A stretch of DNA of 64,000 nt from Pseudarthrobacter sp. NBSH8 (GTDB lineage: Bacteria; Actinomycetota; Actinomycetes; Actinomycetales; Micrococcaceae): contig NZ_CP043178.1 of NCBI RefSeq assembly GCF_014217545.1, forward strand, positions 992,001 through 1,056,000. The letters are read 5' to 3'. The notes below the pieces were generated by a model. The model was not told the DNA's origin. It saw only the letters and a program-made list of their open reading frames with translations, and did no database searches. The position numbers were made by a program, and so were the translations under genes. Of this stretch, positions 51,665 to 59,840 are shown piece by piece. Every line of letters starts with the position of its first letter. Position 1 is the stretch's first letter.

Positions 51665-52273
51665 CTAGAGGGAGCCGAGCAGAATCTGCATTTCCTCGAT
51701 TTCTGCCTGCTGGGACGTGATGATGTTCTTGCTCAGGGCGAGCGCGTCGGCGTTCCGGCCTTGGGCCTCTTCGGTCTGGGCCATCATCACGGCGCCCTGG
51801 TGGTGCACGACCATCTGGGTCAGGAACAGTTTGGCCGCCTCGGTTCCCTCCGCTGCCCGGAGTTCGTCCAGATCGCCCTCGCCCATCATGCCGGTCATTT
51901 CGTGTCCGGGAGCCATCTGCTCCGGTTCATTCCACGTCTTTAGCCAGCCGGTCATGGTGCTGATCTCCGGGGCCTGGGCGGCCTTGATTTTGGTGGCAAG
52001 GGCCGTGACCTGCGGATCAATGTCCGGCTTCTGGAGGATGATGTCGCTCATTTCCACAGCCTGGCTGTGATGCGGGATCATGCCCTGAACGAACATGATG
52101 TCGGCCGCGTTCGGAGTCACGGTGTCGAGCGGGGCGGCGGTCGCCGGCATACTGGAACTGCCGTGGTCCATGCTCGGCATGCTGCTGCCGGCAGTTCCGG
52201 TCCCGGCCGAGCAGCCGGCCAGGGTCAAAGCGGCGGCGAGGACGGTGGCGGAAATGGTCAGGTTTTTCGTCAT
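51665..52273 (-). CDS. DUF305 lipoprotein, probable metal-binding
   Basis: This is a 202-residue protein. Lipobox LAGC. DUF305 has two HH motifs: FVQGMIPHHSQAVEMSDIIL and LTQMVVHHQGAVMMAQTEEA, with Met-rich stretches (SSMPSMDHGSSSM, HEMTGMMGEG). The His/Met pattern suggests copper or other metal binding outside the membrane. It is 80 bases upstream of the propeller lipoprotein on the same strand. Confidence 0.92.
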   Translation of the reverse strand: MTKNLTISATVLAAALTLAGCSAGTGTAGSSMPSMDHGSSSMPATAAPLDTVTPNAADIMFVQGMIPHHSQAVEMSDIILQKPDIDPQVTALATKIKAAQAPEISTMTGWLKTWNEPEQMAPGHEMTGMMGEGDLDELRAAEGTEAAKLFLTQMVVHHQGAVMMAQTEEAQGRNADALALSKNIITSQQAEIEEMQILLGSL

Positions 52274-52407
52274 GGGAATCGGGGTCCTTCAAGGTGGTTG
52301 CGGAAACAACGCTGGGCGGGAACGGTCGCCGTCCAGCGACTCAAGCCCTGGCAAAGAGGGCGAGTTATAAAGGGCTGCGTGCCGCTGCGGTGGCGCGGCA
52401 CACACCT

Positions 52408-52860
52408 TTACGTTCGGCTGATGCAGAGGTCGCCCGGCGAAGGAGTCGTGGGCAGGAATGAATAAACAGCGTGGCCTGACGATTGGCCGGCGCCGGTGAC
52501 ATTCCCAAAGGGTGTGCTGCCGGGCAGCGGGGCTAACAGCGATCCGGTTCCCGGTGCCGGGACGCAGCCGGCATCCATGCCCGCCATCTCGGCGCACCCG
52601 CCGGATCCGGTGCATGAAGCGGCAGGGTCCGACCGTGTTGGAGCCGACGGCGTTTCGGTGACGTGGTGGCTGGTGTGGCCATCCGGTGCACGCACAACGG
52701 AATAGGATTCGGCGGCGTGTATGGCTCCGGTAGCGTCCATGGAATGCGTGCCAGGCATGAAGTGCATCCCGAAGATCCCGGAGATGAGGGCCAACAGCCC
52801 AGCCAGGAGGCCCGCACGGCGGAGGAGGGCCGGGAAGTGGCGTAGCAGTGTTGTTAGCAT
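52408..52860 (-). CDS. DUF6153 membrane protein
   Basis: This is a 150-residue protein. An N-terminal hydrophobic segment (LAGLLALISGIFGMHFMPGT) is followed by a His/Met/Cys-rich outer part (HAAESYSVV, GHTSHHV, CTGSGGCAEMAGMDAGCVPA). It ends SPGDLCISRT, typical of the family. AAAGGAGGAACTTGC precedes the ATG. Metal binding is plausible. It heads the DUF305 cluster. Confidence 0.75.
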   Translation of the reverse strand: MLTTLLRHFPALLRRAGLLAGLLALISGIFGMHFMPGTHSMDATGAIHAAESYSVVRAPDGHTSHHVTETPSAPTRSDPAASCTGSGGCAEMAGMDAGCVPAPGTGSLLAPLPGSTPFGNVTGAGQSSGHAVYSFLPTTPSPGDLCISRT

Positions 52861-53159
52861 GCAAGTTCCTCCTTTCGCGCGGGATCAACTCAATAAGGGT
52901 ACTCGTGGGGTGGTCCCACAAGCCCCATGTCTCTAACGTAGCCGGAGGCTGATCAGTTCCAGCCGGTCGACGCACCTCGCGGCGGGCGTGGGCCCGTAAG
53001 GGACGTCTCGGAATACCGGCACAATACCCCCGAAGGTGAGTCTCCTCGGCCTATTGCCGGGGCCGTGTTGCAAGCGGAGAATGGCCTTACTGGCGGGGTC
53101 CCATATTTCTCCGCCGTGGGTATAGGGGCTTCGTCGTAGCCCTATTCCAGGAGAAACCC
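52861..53159. other. Divergent intergenic region with a stem-loop
   Basis: About 300 bases between DUF6153 and the small secreted gene. GTGGG-GTGGT-CCCAC near 52901 and ATAGGGGCT / AGCCCTAT (53122-53145) are inverted repeats. The latter is just upstream of the secreted gene and could be an operator or leader hairpin. Confidence 0.45.
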
Positions 53160-53471
53160 ATGAACGTCAAACGCACCTCTGCCGCCGTGAGTGCCGCCGT
53201 ACTGGTTGTGCTCTTCACAGGCGCCGTCCCCGCATCCGCCGAGATTGCCAACAGTCACGCCGCCTGCACCGGACTTGGCATCTCGGATCATGCCGTCACG
53301 GACGGCCCCGGTGCCGTTCCCGAGATTATCAAAGAAATAAAGGGGGCGGCCGCCTACTTTGGCTTCGCTAACTCGGGCCAGGTTGTGAGCAGGTTCTCGA
53401 AGGTCCATGCAGGCACGCACGCGCCGGGCTGCGAGGAAGCCATTGTGGAAATCCTTGTTGCCGGACCATAA
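53160..53471 (+). CDS. Small secreted protein
   Basis: This is a 103-residue protein. CCAGGAGAAACCC precedes the ATG. The signal peptide has a clear cleavage site (VPASAEIA). The mature about 75 residues include SHAACTGLGISDHAVTDGPG and a final PGCEEAIVEILV. Two cysteines may pair. Its function is unknown. A stem-loop lies upstream and a terminator hairpin downstream, so it is a separate unit. Confidence 0.75.
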   Translation: MNVKRTSAAVSAAVLVVLFTGAVPASAEIANSHAACTGLGISDHAVTDGPGAVPEIIKEIKGAAAYFGFANSGQVVSRFSKVHAGTHAPGCEEAIVEILVAGP

Positions 53472-53518
53472 CGTGCGGTTCATGCCCTGAGCCGCACTGA
53501 CCTGGCTGGGAACGGTAC

Positions 53519-53555
53519 TGGCCCCGCCAGCAGCGCGATGCTGCGGACGGGGCCA
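53519..53555. terminator. Bidirectional hairpin between convergent genes
   Basis: Outer stem TGGCCCCG / CGGGGCCA with an inner GCAGC / GCTGC pair. It lies between the small secreted gene and the DUF4383 gene. Confidence 0.7.
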
Positions 53556-53588
53556 TTGCCACGGTTGCCTGATGGTGCAAACGGTCCC

Positions 53589-54041
53589 TTAGGCGCGGAC
53601 CTTGGTGTGTCCCTTGCTGAGGACCATGGCCAGGGCGATCATGCCGACGCCGAGCAGCAGGTGCAGAACGTTGTCGAAGCCGTTCAGCGGCACGAAGTTC
53701 CCGGCCGATTCCTGGGGGACCACCAGGCCGTATACAAACAGGACCAGATAGATAACCCCGCCGTAGAGAAGGAACGAGCGGGCGCCGGTGGCGGACTTGG
53801 CCAAGGCGATGCCCGCCGCGCCGAAGAGCAGGTGGACCACGTTGTGCAGGACAGATACCTGGAACAGGCCCAGCAGCATTGCCTCGGACTCGTGTCCCGC
53901 GAAATGCAGCTCGCCGAAGTTTGCCGTCAGGCCCGGTACGAAGCCCAGGACACCGACCAGCAGGAACACGGCGCCGACAACCATGGATGCTTTCTGGACA
54001 TTGGTGCGGGTTACTGTGCCGGTGTGGGTGTGAGTGGCCAT
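53589..54041 (-). CDS. DUF4383 membrane protein
   Basis: This is a 150-residue protein. ATG at 54041 follows CAGGAGATCATC. Four membrane helices with the family pattern: VVGAVFLLVGVLGFVPG, VLHNVVHLLFGAAGIALA, FLLYGGVIYLVLFVYGLV and DNVLHLLLGVGMIALAMV. The two HNVVH/DNVLH motifs are hallmark. Its function is unknown. Confidence 0.88.
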   Translation of the reverse strand: MATHTHTGTVTRTNVQKASMVVGAVFLLVGVLGFVPGLTANFGELHFAGHESEAMLLGLFQVSVLHNVVHLLFGAAGIALAKSATGARSFLLYGGVIYLVLFVYGLVVPQESAGNFVPLNGFDNVLHLLLGVGMIALAMVLSKGHTKVRA

Positions 54042-54183
54042 GATGATCTCCTGATGCGATATGGGTTTGCGGATCAGCGGGTTGTGCTTACCTGCCAAAC
54101 CGTCGGGTTATGCCTTCAGTTCGGGGCCGGCATGCATCCCGGATGGCTCATTTCGCAAAAAATAGGTGTAGTCGGCTGGGGAA

Positions 54184-55644
54184 TCAGCGGACTTCGACGA
54201 CGCCCATCATTCCCTGGTCCTCGTGATCGAGGATATGGCAGTGGTAGACGGAGCGTCCGGTGAATTCTTCAAAATTGATCCTGACTTTCACCTGGCCGTT
54301 GGCCGGGACATTGACCACGTCCCGCCAGGCGATGGTGTCCGGAGCGGTCCCTGATTCCTCGACAACCTGCATCGGCCAGACATGCAGATGAAATGGATGG
54401 TCCATGGGGCTTGGATTTAGCAGGGTCCACTCTTCCACGGTCTGCGCGGCCACGACGGTGTCCGTCCGGCTTGCATTGAATACCCGGCCGTTGATGGTGA
54501 AACTCATCATTCCCGTCCCCACCCCCAGGCCGCCCACGCCGAGGGTCAGCTGCCGGTGCGCGGCAACCACCGCGGTCCTTAGGTCTGCCGGTGCCGGCTG
54601 GGCGGGCACCGGCAGAGGGGCGCCGGACGTTGTGCCGGACACCGAAAGGGTCGCAAGGACAGTGTCCCCTGCGTCCCCGCTGCTGGGGCCCAGTGGTGCC
54701 GGCCCCATCATGCCGGCCATGCTGCCACGGTTGTAGTACATGGTCCTGAAAGCGGACTCGCCCTCGATCGCGGTTACCAGCACATCTGCACGGTTGCCCG
54801 GCGTCAGCAGTAACTCGTCCACCGGCTTTGGTGTGGGGAAGCGCCCGGAATCCATGCCGAGCAGCTGCATCTGCTGCCCGTCCAGCCGTAACCGCAGGTA
54901 GCGGGCAACGCAGGTGTTCACGATCCGCCACCGTTCGCGCTCTCCCGGCCTGGCTGAGAGTTTCGGGTTGCTGTGACCGTTGACCAGGACCAGGCGGCCT
55001 TCGCGGCCGATCATCCGGTCCATGGGCGAGGCGCCAGCGACTGAACCGGACCCGTCCAGGGTGATGTCGGAAATGACCATAATGCGATCCCGGCTGGTGG
55101 CCGGGGGATCCGTGTCCTCGACGATGATGGTGCCAAAGAGGCCCGCGAAAATCTGGTCAGCGACCACGCCGTGATGGTGCGGGTGGTACCAGTAGATCCC
55201 GGGCGGGTGGTCTGCCGGCAGTGAGTACTCATAGCTGAATGAGCGGCCGGGCTGGACCACCACGAAGACGTTGTCTCCGTTTCCCTGGGGTGACACGTGC
55301 AGGCCGTGGACGTGCAGGTTGGTGGGGACGGCCAAGCTGTTGACCAGCTCTATTTGGAGTACGTCCCCACCCCTAAGATGCAGGGTGGGGCCCGGGACTC
55401 CTCCGTTGTAGCCGAGCACCGATGCCTGGTGGCCGCCGAGCCGGATTGATCCCGGAGCAGCTTCAAGCCGGACCTGCAACCCTCCGTTGGTGCTGTGCAA
55501 CGCATCTGGTTCGGTGAAGTCCGCGCCTGCTATCGGAGAGAACCGGGAACTGGCCGTCCACCAGAGCCCGGCTCCGCCGGCGGCCGTGGCTGCCGCGCCG
55601 AGGCCTCCCACCAGGAGTGCGCTCCGGCGGCTGATGGGGCGCAC
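54184..55644 (-). CDS. Tat-exported multicopper oxidase
   Basis: This is a 486-residue protein from a GTG start at 55644. SRRSALLVGGLGAAATAAGG is a twin-arginine signal. All four copper motifs are present: LHVHGLHVSP, WYHPHHHGVVADQIF, HPFHLHVWP and YHCHILDHEDQGMM. The third axial position carries Met (GMMGVVEV), as in CueO/laccase types. It oxidises Cu(I), metals or phenols outside the cell. It follows the SHOCT gene with start and stop overlapping. Confidence 0.93.
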   Translation of the reverse strand: MRPISRRSALLVGGLGAAATAAGGAGLWWTASSRFSPIAGADFTEPDALHSTNGGLQVRLEAAPGSIRLGGHQASVLGYNGGVPGPTLHLRGGDVLQIELVNSLAVPTNLHVHGLHVSPQGNGDNVFVVVQPGRSFSYEYSLPADHPPGIYWYHPHHHGVVADQIFAGLFGTIIVEDTDPPATSRDRIMVISDITLDGSGSVAGASPMDRMIGREGRLVLVNGHSNPKLSARPGERERWRIVNTCVARYLRLRLDGQQMQLLGMDSGRFPTPKPVDELLLTPGNRADVLVTAIEGESAFRTMYYNRGSMAGMMGPAPLGPSSGDAGDTVLATLSVSGTTSGAPLPVPAQPAPADLRTAVVAAHRQLTLGVGGLGVGTGMMSFTINGRVFNASRTDTVVAAQTVEEWTLLNPSPMDHPFHLHVWPMQVVEESGTAPDTIAWRDVVNVPANGQVKVRINFEEFTGRSVYHCHILDHEDQGMMGVVEVR

Positions 55645-55904
55645 TACTGGTCTTCCCCGAGGACCCCCAGCTGCTCGCGGTATTGGTCCGCAGACAGTTC
55701 GCCGCGGGCAAACCGCTCATCGAGGATCTGCCGGGCGCGGCTCCTGCCGGGGTAGGGACCCGGCGGTCCCTGCATGCCGCCCGGACCTCTGCCCGCGCCA
55801 AACAGGCGCGCCGCAACCAGTACAAGCAGGGCTATCCCGACGAGCAGGAGTATGCCCCACAGCCACATCGTCCAGCCCATATTCATGCCGTAATCCCACA
55901 TCAT
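55644..55904 (-). CDS. SHOCT-domain membrane protein
   Basis: This is an 86-residue protein. ATG at 55904 has AAAGGCGCCC upstream; GTG at 55919 is possible. WTMWLWGILLLVGIALLVLV is the only membrane helix, preceded by a Met/Trp/Tyr-rich start. The C-terminal ARQILDERFARGELSADQYR is the SHOCT oligomerisation motif. It is coupled to the multicopper oxidase gene. Confidence 0.88.
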   Translation of the reverse strand: MMWDYGMNMGWTMWLWGILLLVGIALLVLVAARLFGAGRGPGGMQGPPGPYPGRSRARQILDERFARGELSADQYREQLGVLGEDQ

Positions 55905-56006
55905 GAGGGCGCCTTTCACTGGGAGCCATTGATGCTGCGATTCTCCGGCAGTTTCCGGCTGGCCGGTAGGGTTCGAAGGCTCTTAGCTCAAAGAACTTTT
56001 TGTGCC

Positions 56007-56030
56007 AGGTTTCGACCGGGCTCAGCTCCC
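56007..56030. repeat. Partial dispersed repeat overlapping the GGDEF gene stop
   Basis: AGGTTTCGACCGGGCTCAGC resembles the core GGTTTCGACAGGCTCAACCA. The TCA within it is the TGA stop of the GGDEF gene. Confidence 0.45.
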
Positions 56031-57326
56031 GTGGACTTCGTACCGGGCCTTGCCGCTGTGCTTGGCCCGGTACATGGCCGAATCGGCCTGCCGCAGCAGC
56101 TCCGTCACGTCCGCCGTGTCCGCGGTGCGCTGGGCGACGCCCATGCTCAGCGACACCCGCAGTGACCGGTCGCCGATCATGAACGGCTCGCTCAGAGCCT
56201 CGTAGATCCGCTCGGCAACAGGCCCCGTGGCCGGAGTGCCGTCGTCGTTATCCAGAACGACGACGGCGAACTCGTCGCCGCCCAGCCGTGCCACCAGGTC
56301 GTGGCTGCGGACGCTGGCCCGCAGCCGCTCGGCCAGCTGGGCGAGCAGCGCGTCGCCGCCTTCATGGCCGAGGGAATCATTGACGTCCTTGAAATCGTCG
56401 ATGTCGATGAACAGCAGGCCCTCGTGCCGGGTCCGGCGGTCGCTGTCCGGCTCGAAGGATGCCAGTAGTCGCTCCGCCAAGGCCGCGCGGTTCGCGAGCC
56501 CGGTGAGGTCGTCGTGTGTTGCCCGATAGGTCAATGCCTTGTGGCTGTCCTGGAGCGCCGCGGCCATGCCGTTGAAGGCCACCGCCACCTCGCCGAGTTC
56601 GTCCCGCCGGGCGACGTCCAGGCGGTGGCTGTAGTCGCCGGACTGGAGCTTCAGGACGCCCCGGCGGAGGCTGTTGACGGGCCGCATCAGGTCCTTGACC
56701 ATCCGACGGCGGAAGTACAGGGTGGCGCCGATGGCCGCCACGAACAGCCCGAACCGGCCAACCACCAGGAGGCCCTCGAGCTCGCGGGTGTCCACAAGTC
56801 CGTTGTTGAGCGCCTGGAGGGAAGACTGCTGGACGGCGGAGAGCTGTTTCCGCACGTTTGAGCTCGCGGCCGCGAAGGCAGGCGCATCGGCCAGGTTGAT
56901 CTCCGCGAGGCCCAGCACGTCATCACCCCAGAGCCCTGCCTTCTCAAGGCCGGCCTGCCATTCCTGCCGCGCCGCGGACAGGGCGTCGGACCGGCCTTCA
57001 TCTTCCGCCCGGACCGCGGAGGCCGCAAGGAAAAGCAACTCAATGTCCTGCTGTTCAAGGACAAACGCTGCCCTGTGGACGGGCGCCAGCGCGAGCAGCT
57101 GGTATCCCAGCTGTTCATGTGTCTCAAGGGCGGCGGCCAGTTCCGAAACGCTGCCGTACTCGGCTTGGAGCCGTCCGGTCGCAGCTTCCATCTCGTTCAC
57201 CACGAAACGAACTCCGACGACGGTGACGGCCGCTCCGATGAATAGCGCCAGCAGCATCAAAGTGAAGGCCCCGGACCATTCACGCTGCAGGCTAAAGGCG
57301 CGCGGCGTGGTGGTGGCGTTAATCAT
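56022..57326 (-). CDS. Membrane diguanylate cyclase-like protein (HAMP-GGDEF)
   Basis: This is a 434-residue protein. ATG at 57326 follows GAGGACGCCC. One membrane helix near residue 20 (FTLMLLALFIGAAVTVVGVR), a helical sensor domain outside, and a second helix near 205 (LVVGRFGLFVAAIGATLYF). Then a HAMP linker (LMRPVNSLRRGVLKLQSGDY) and a GGDEF domain with RLGGDEFAVVVLDNDDG. The intact motif predicts c-di-GMP synthesis. It stands alone, divergent from the Pr6Pr gene. A piece of its active-site coding sequence recurs at 453-486. Confidence 0.9.
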   Translation of the reverse strand: MINATTTPRAFSLQREWSGAFTLMLLALFIGAAVTVVGVRFVVNEMEAATGRLQAEYGSVSELAAALETHEQLGYQLLALAPVHRAAFVLEQQDIELLFLAASAVRAEDEGRSDALSAARQEWQAGLEKAGLWGDDVLGLAEINLADAPAFAAASSNVRKQLSAVQQSSLQALNNGLVDTRELEGLLVVGRFGLFVAAIGATLYFRRRMVKDLMRPVNSLRRGVLKLQSGDYSHRLDVARRDELGEVAVAFNGMAAALQDSHKALTYRATHDDLTGLANRAALAERLLASFEPDSDRRTRHEGLLFIDIDDFKDVNDSLGHEGGDALLAQLAERLRASVRSHDLVARLGGDEFAVVVLDNDDGTPATGPVAERIYEALSEPFMIGDRSLRVSLSMGVAQRTADTADVTELLRQADSAMYRAKHSGKARYEVHGS

Positions 57327-57490
57327 GGGCGTCCTCGGGCCGGGTGATGTTATGCCTAAATTACACGTCACTTCGTGCAATCGGGCTTTTGGCGGGGTTC
57401 CGTTACGACGGCCCCAACCGTCCCGGGCCGACACGCTCAAACACCATCCAGCTGGGGGCCCGGAGTTTCCCGGCCCCTTAGGATTTCCAT

Positions 57491-58156
57491 ATGACACCCA
57501 ATCGAGGTCAAGCACTTTTCAGATTCTGGTTTGCCCTGCTCGGATTCCTGGCCATATTTTTCCAGCTGACACACCTGCTCCAGAACGTTCCCGGCGCCTC
57601 CGCGGGGAACTTCTTCAGCTACTTCACCATCGAATCCAACATCATCGCGGTCATTACCCTGGCCATCGCCGGCCGGTACGCGTGGCAAGGCGAAAGCCCC
57701 CGCTGGCTTGAGCTTCTGCGCGGAGCCGCAACCATCTATATGACCATCACGGGGATTGTTTACAGCCTTCTGCTCAGTAACATCGACGTCAACACGCCCA
57801 TCCCCTGGATCAACGTGGTCCTGCATTACACCATCCCAACCATCATGGTGATCGACTGGCTTGTGGACCTGCCCAGAACCAGGGTCCCGGTCCGGACCTC
57901 GCTGATCTGGCTCGGGTTTCCCCTGCTTTACCTGGTCTACAGCCTGATCCGCGGTCCCATCGTCGACTGGTACCCCTACCCGTTCCTGGACCCCCGGGTC
58001 AGCGGCTACGGGACCGTCGCCGCGATGGCGCTGGCCATCGCGGCAGGAGCCTTCGTTTTTGCCCTCGTGGCTGCATTCTCCACGCGGCTTCACATCGCCC
58101 CGACCCCGGCAGTTGCCACCCCCAGCGCAACCGAGCCTTCGCTGCCGGGACGGTAG
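57491..58156 (+). CDS. Pr6Pr-type six-helix membrane protein
   Basis: This is a 221-residue protein. Helices include LFRFWFALLGFLAIFFQLTH, GNFFSYFTIESNIIAVITLA, TIYMTITGIVYSLLLSN and SLIWLGFPLLYLVYSLIRGP. NFFSYFTIESNI and YPYPFLDP are typical of the family. It is transporter- or cyclophilin-like in name only; its role is unknown. It converges on a small secreted gene through a weak GCCGGG/CCCGGC hairpin near 58144-58171. Confidence 0.8.
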   Translation: MTPNRGQALFRFWFALLGFLAIFFQLTHLLQNVPGASAGNFFSYFTIESNIIAVITLAIAGRYAWQGESPRWLELLRGAATIYMTITGIVYSLLLSNIDVNTPIPWINVVLHYTIPTIMVIDWLVDLPRTRVPVRTSLIWLGFPLLYLVYSLIRGPIVDWYPYPFLDPRVSGYGTVAAMALAIAAGAFVFALVAAFSTRLHIAPTPAVATPSATEPSLPGR

Positions 58157-58202
58157 AGGGGTAAACCCGGCGTGGCACCAAATTGACCTGGACGGGGGCA
58201 GC

Positions 58203-58460
58203 TCAGCAAGGGACAAGCGGGCCGTGGAACAGGACAGTGGCTGACCATGCGGCCGCGGCAGTACCGCCGGAGTTCACGTACGACTTCCCAAGGCCCGTTG
58301 CGATGCCTGGGTAGCCAGGGTGTCCGGGAACTGGCTCGTCATTGGGGCAATTGAAATTGCCCCGGGGGTCCGCCGAGGGCTCGAACGCCAGAGCACTTGG
58401 CGCGGACATCAGAGTCGCTGTGGCCGTGATGAACACGACGGCCAATGCTTTGCTTCTCAT
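58203..58460 (-). CDS. Small secreted protein
   Basis: This is an 85-residue protein. ATG at 58460 follows AAGGTGGAAATGAA. The signal peptide ends PSALA-FEPS. The mature part (NFNCPNDEPVPGHPGYPGIA, ... GPLVPC) is Pro/Gly-rich with two cysteines. Its function is unknown. Confidence 0.65.
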   Translation of the reverse strand: MRSKALAVVFITATATLMSAPSALAFEPSADPRGNFNCPNDEPVPGHPGYPGIATGLGKSYVNSGGTAAAAWSATVLFHGPLVPC

Positions 58461-58580
58461 TTCATTTCCACCTTCCGGGGTGCGGGCAGTTCCCCGGCCG
58501 GGAACGGCTTCAACCCGCGTCCTTAGGGCAGACATTACTCCGGACAGGGCCTCTTCTCATCACGCTTTGGGACAGCAGCT

Positions 58581-59840
58581 TCAACGACTGGTATCGAGCC
58601 GCACCAGCGCCCAGTCCCACGGGACCAGCTCCTGCTCCAGCCTGACCGCGACTCCGAACGCGTCATCGCGGAGCCTCTCGTAGAGCGCTGACTCCTCGGC
58701 CGTCAGCCGGCTTAACACAGCCTTCGACGGTGTCGGCTCGCGGACCCAGGCGTCGCGGTGGGCCAGCAGTGTGGCCTCGTCCATCAGCACGCTCACCACT
58801 TGCGGGTGGACGGCGCGGAGCTGGTCCAGGATCCGGAACCCGTGCGTGTCCAGGTCACCCCAGTACAGGACCTCACAGCCGAGCAGCCACCCTGCATCCC
58901 GTAGCGACGAGAACCCATAACCGCCGCCGTAAATCGCCAGAGTGTCAGATCGCTCGGGTAGGGCCAGGAAGTTGACGAGGTTCTCCGTGATCAGCACTCT
59001 GGTGACCGGCAGGCTCAGAGTGCTGAAGGCCTCAGCTGTCACGGTCACGTCGCGTGCCTGGCCCAGCAGCGGCACGGCAGGATCCAGCAGGCGGAATCGG
59101 ACGAGCTCCGGAGGATGCAGGAAGCCGTGGCCGGCGGCAAAGCGCGCTGCCGGAGTCCGGGCCTGCGTCAGCCCCAGCAGCGAGCCGGCTTCCGCGGACG
59201 AATCCGGAAAAGCTTCATCGGCGGGACCGATCGCGCTGGGCTCGGAATTTGCCCGCAGCGCCAACGCCAGTTCGCTGATCACTGCCCTGTGGTTCTCGAT
59301 GAACTTGGTGTGCACACCGGGAATGCCCAGCTGCCGCACATAGATGCCTGGCTCGGGATTGTCCTGCAGCCATAGGGCCACGCGGGCTGCGGTCAGCGCG
59401 TCGGCGCCGAGTTCGAGCAGCTTAAGCGGCCGCTTCAGCGCCCACGCGCGGAAGGATGAGTGCAGCGAGGCCAGGACCCGGGCGAGCTCCAGAAACCGGG
59501 CCGCCTCCTTTGCCTTGCCCACAAGCGCGATCTCGGCCTCGGCGTCTGCAAAGATTGCCGCCGCCGGCAGTTGGTTAGCGCCGACCGTGGTGCGGCCCAC
59601 CTCGGCCGTTTCGAGGCTGAACGGACCCACTGCGCCGAACAACTCCGCCGCCCACGCGCTCGCCGCAGCATAGTCACTCCGGAGCGTCGCCGCCGTCGGA
59701 CGCTTCAACGGACGACGGCGGGGGTACAGCCCGCCGGGTTCCAGTACCTCGCGGAGCAACGCACCGCTGCCCCAGGCTTTCTGTGACTGCGCCCGCAAAT
59801 CAGCCAGTGTGGTCCAACCCTGTGCAGGCTGTTTAGGCAC
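58581..59840 (-). CDS. jetD: Wadjet JetD, Toprim-type nuclease
   Basis: This is a 419-residue protein. The N-terminal DUF3322-like part (GALLREVLEPGGLYPRRRPL) leads a DUF2220 Toprim domain. VLITENLVNFLALP carries the catalytic Glu and LYWGDLDTHGFRILDQLR the DxD metal motif. JetD cuts plasmid DNA that the JetABC complex has extruded. Its start overlaps the jetC stop by eight bases, completing the order jetA-B-C-D. Confidence 0.93.
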   Translation of the reverse strand: MPKQPAQGWTTLADLRAQSQKAWGSGALLREVLEPGGLYPRRRPLKRPTAATLRSDYAAASAWAAELFGAVGPFSLETAEVGRTTVGANQLPAAAIFADAEAEIALVGKAKEAARFLELARVLASLHSSFRAWALKRPLKLLELGADALTAARVALWLQDNPEPGIYVRQLGIPGVHTKFIENHRAVISELALALRANSEPSAIGPADEAFPDSSAEAGSLLGLTQARTPAARFAAGHGFLHPPELVRFRLLDPAVPLLGQARDVTVTAEAFSTLSLPVTRVLITENLVNFLALPERSDTLAIYGGGYGFSSLRDAGWLLGCEVLYWGDLDTHGFRILDQLRAVHPQVVSVLMDEATLLAHRDAWVREPTPSKAVLSRLTAEESALYERLRDDAFGVAVRLEQELVPWDWALVRLDTSR

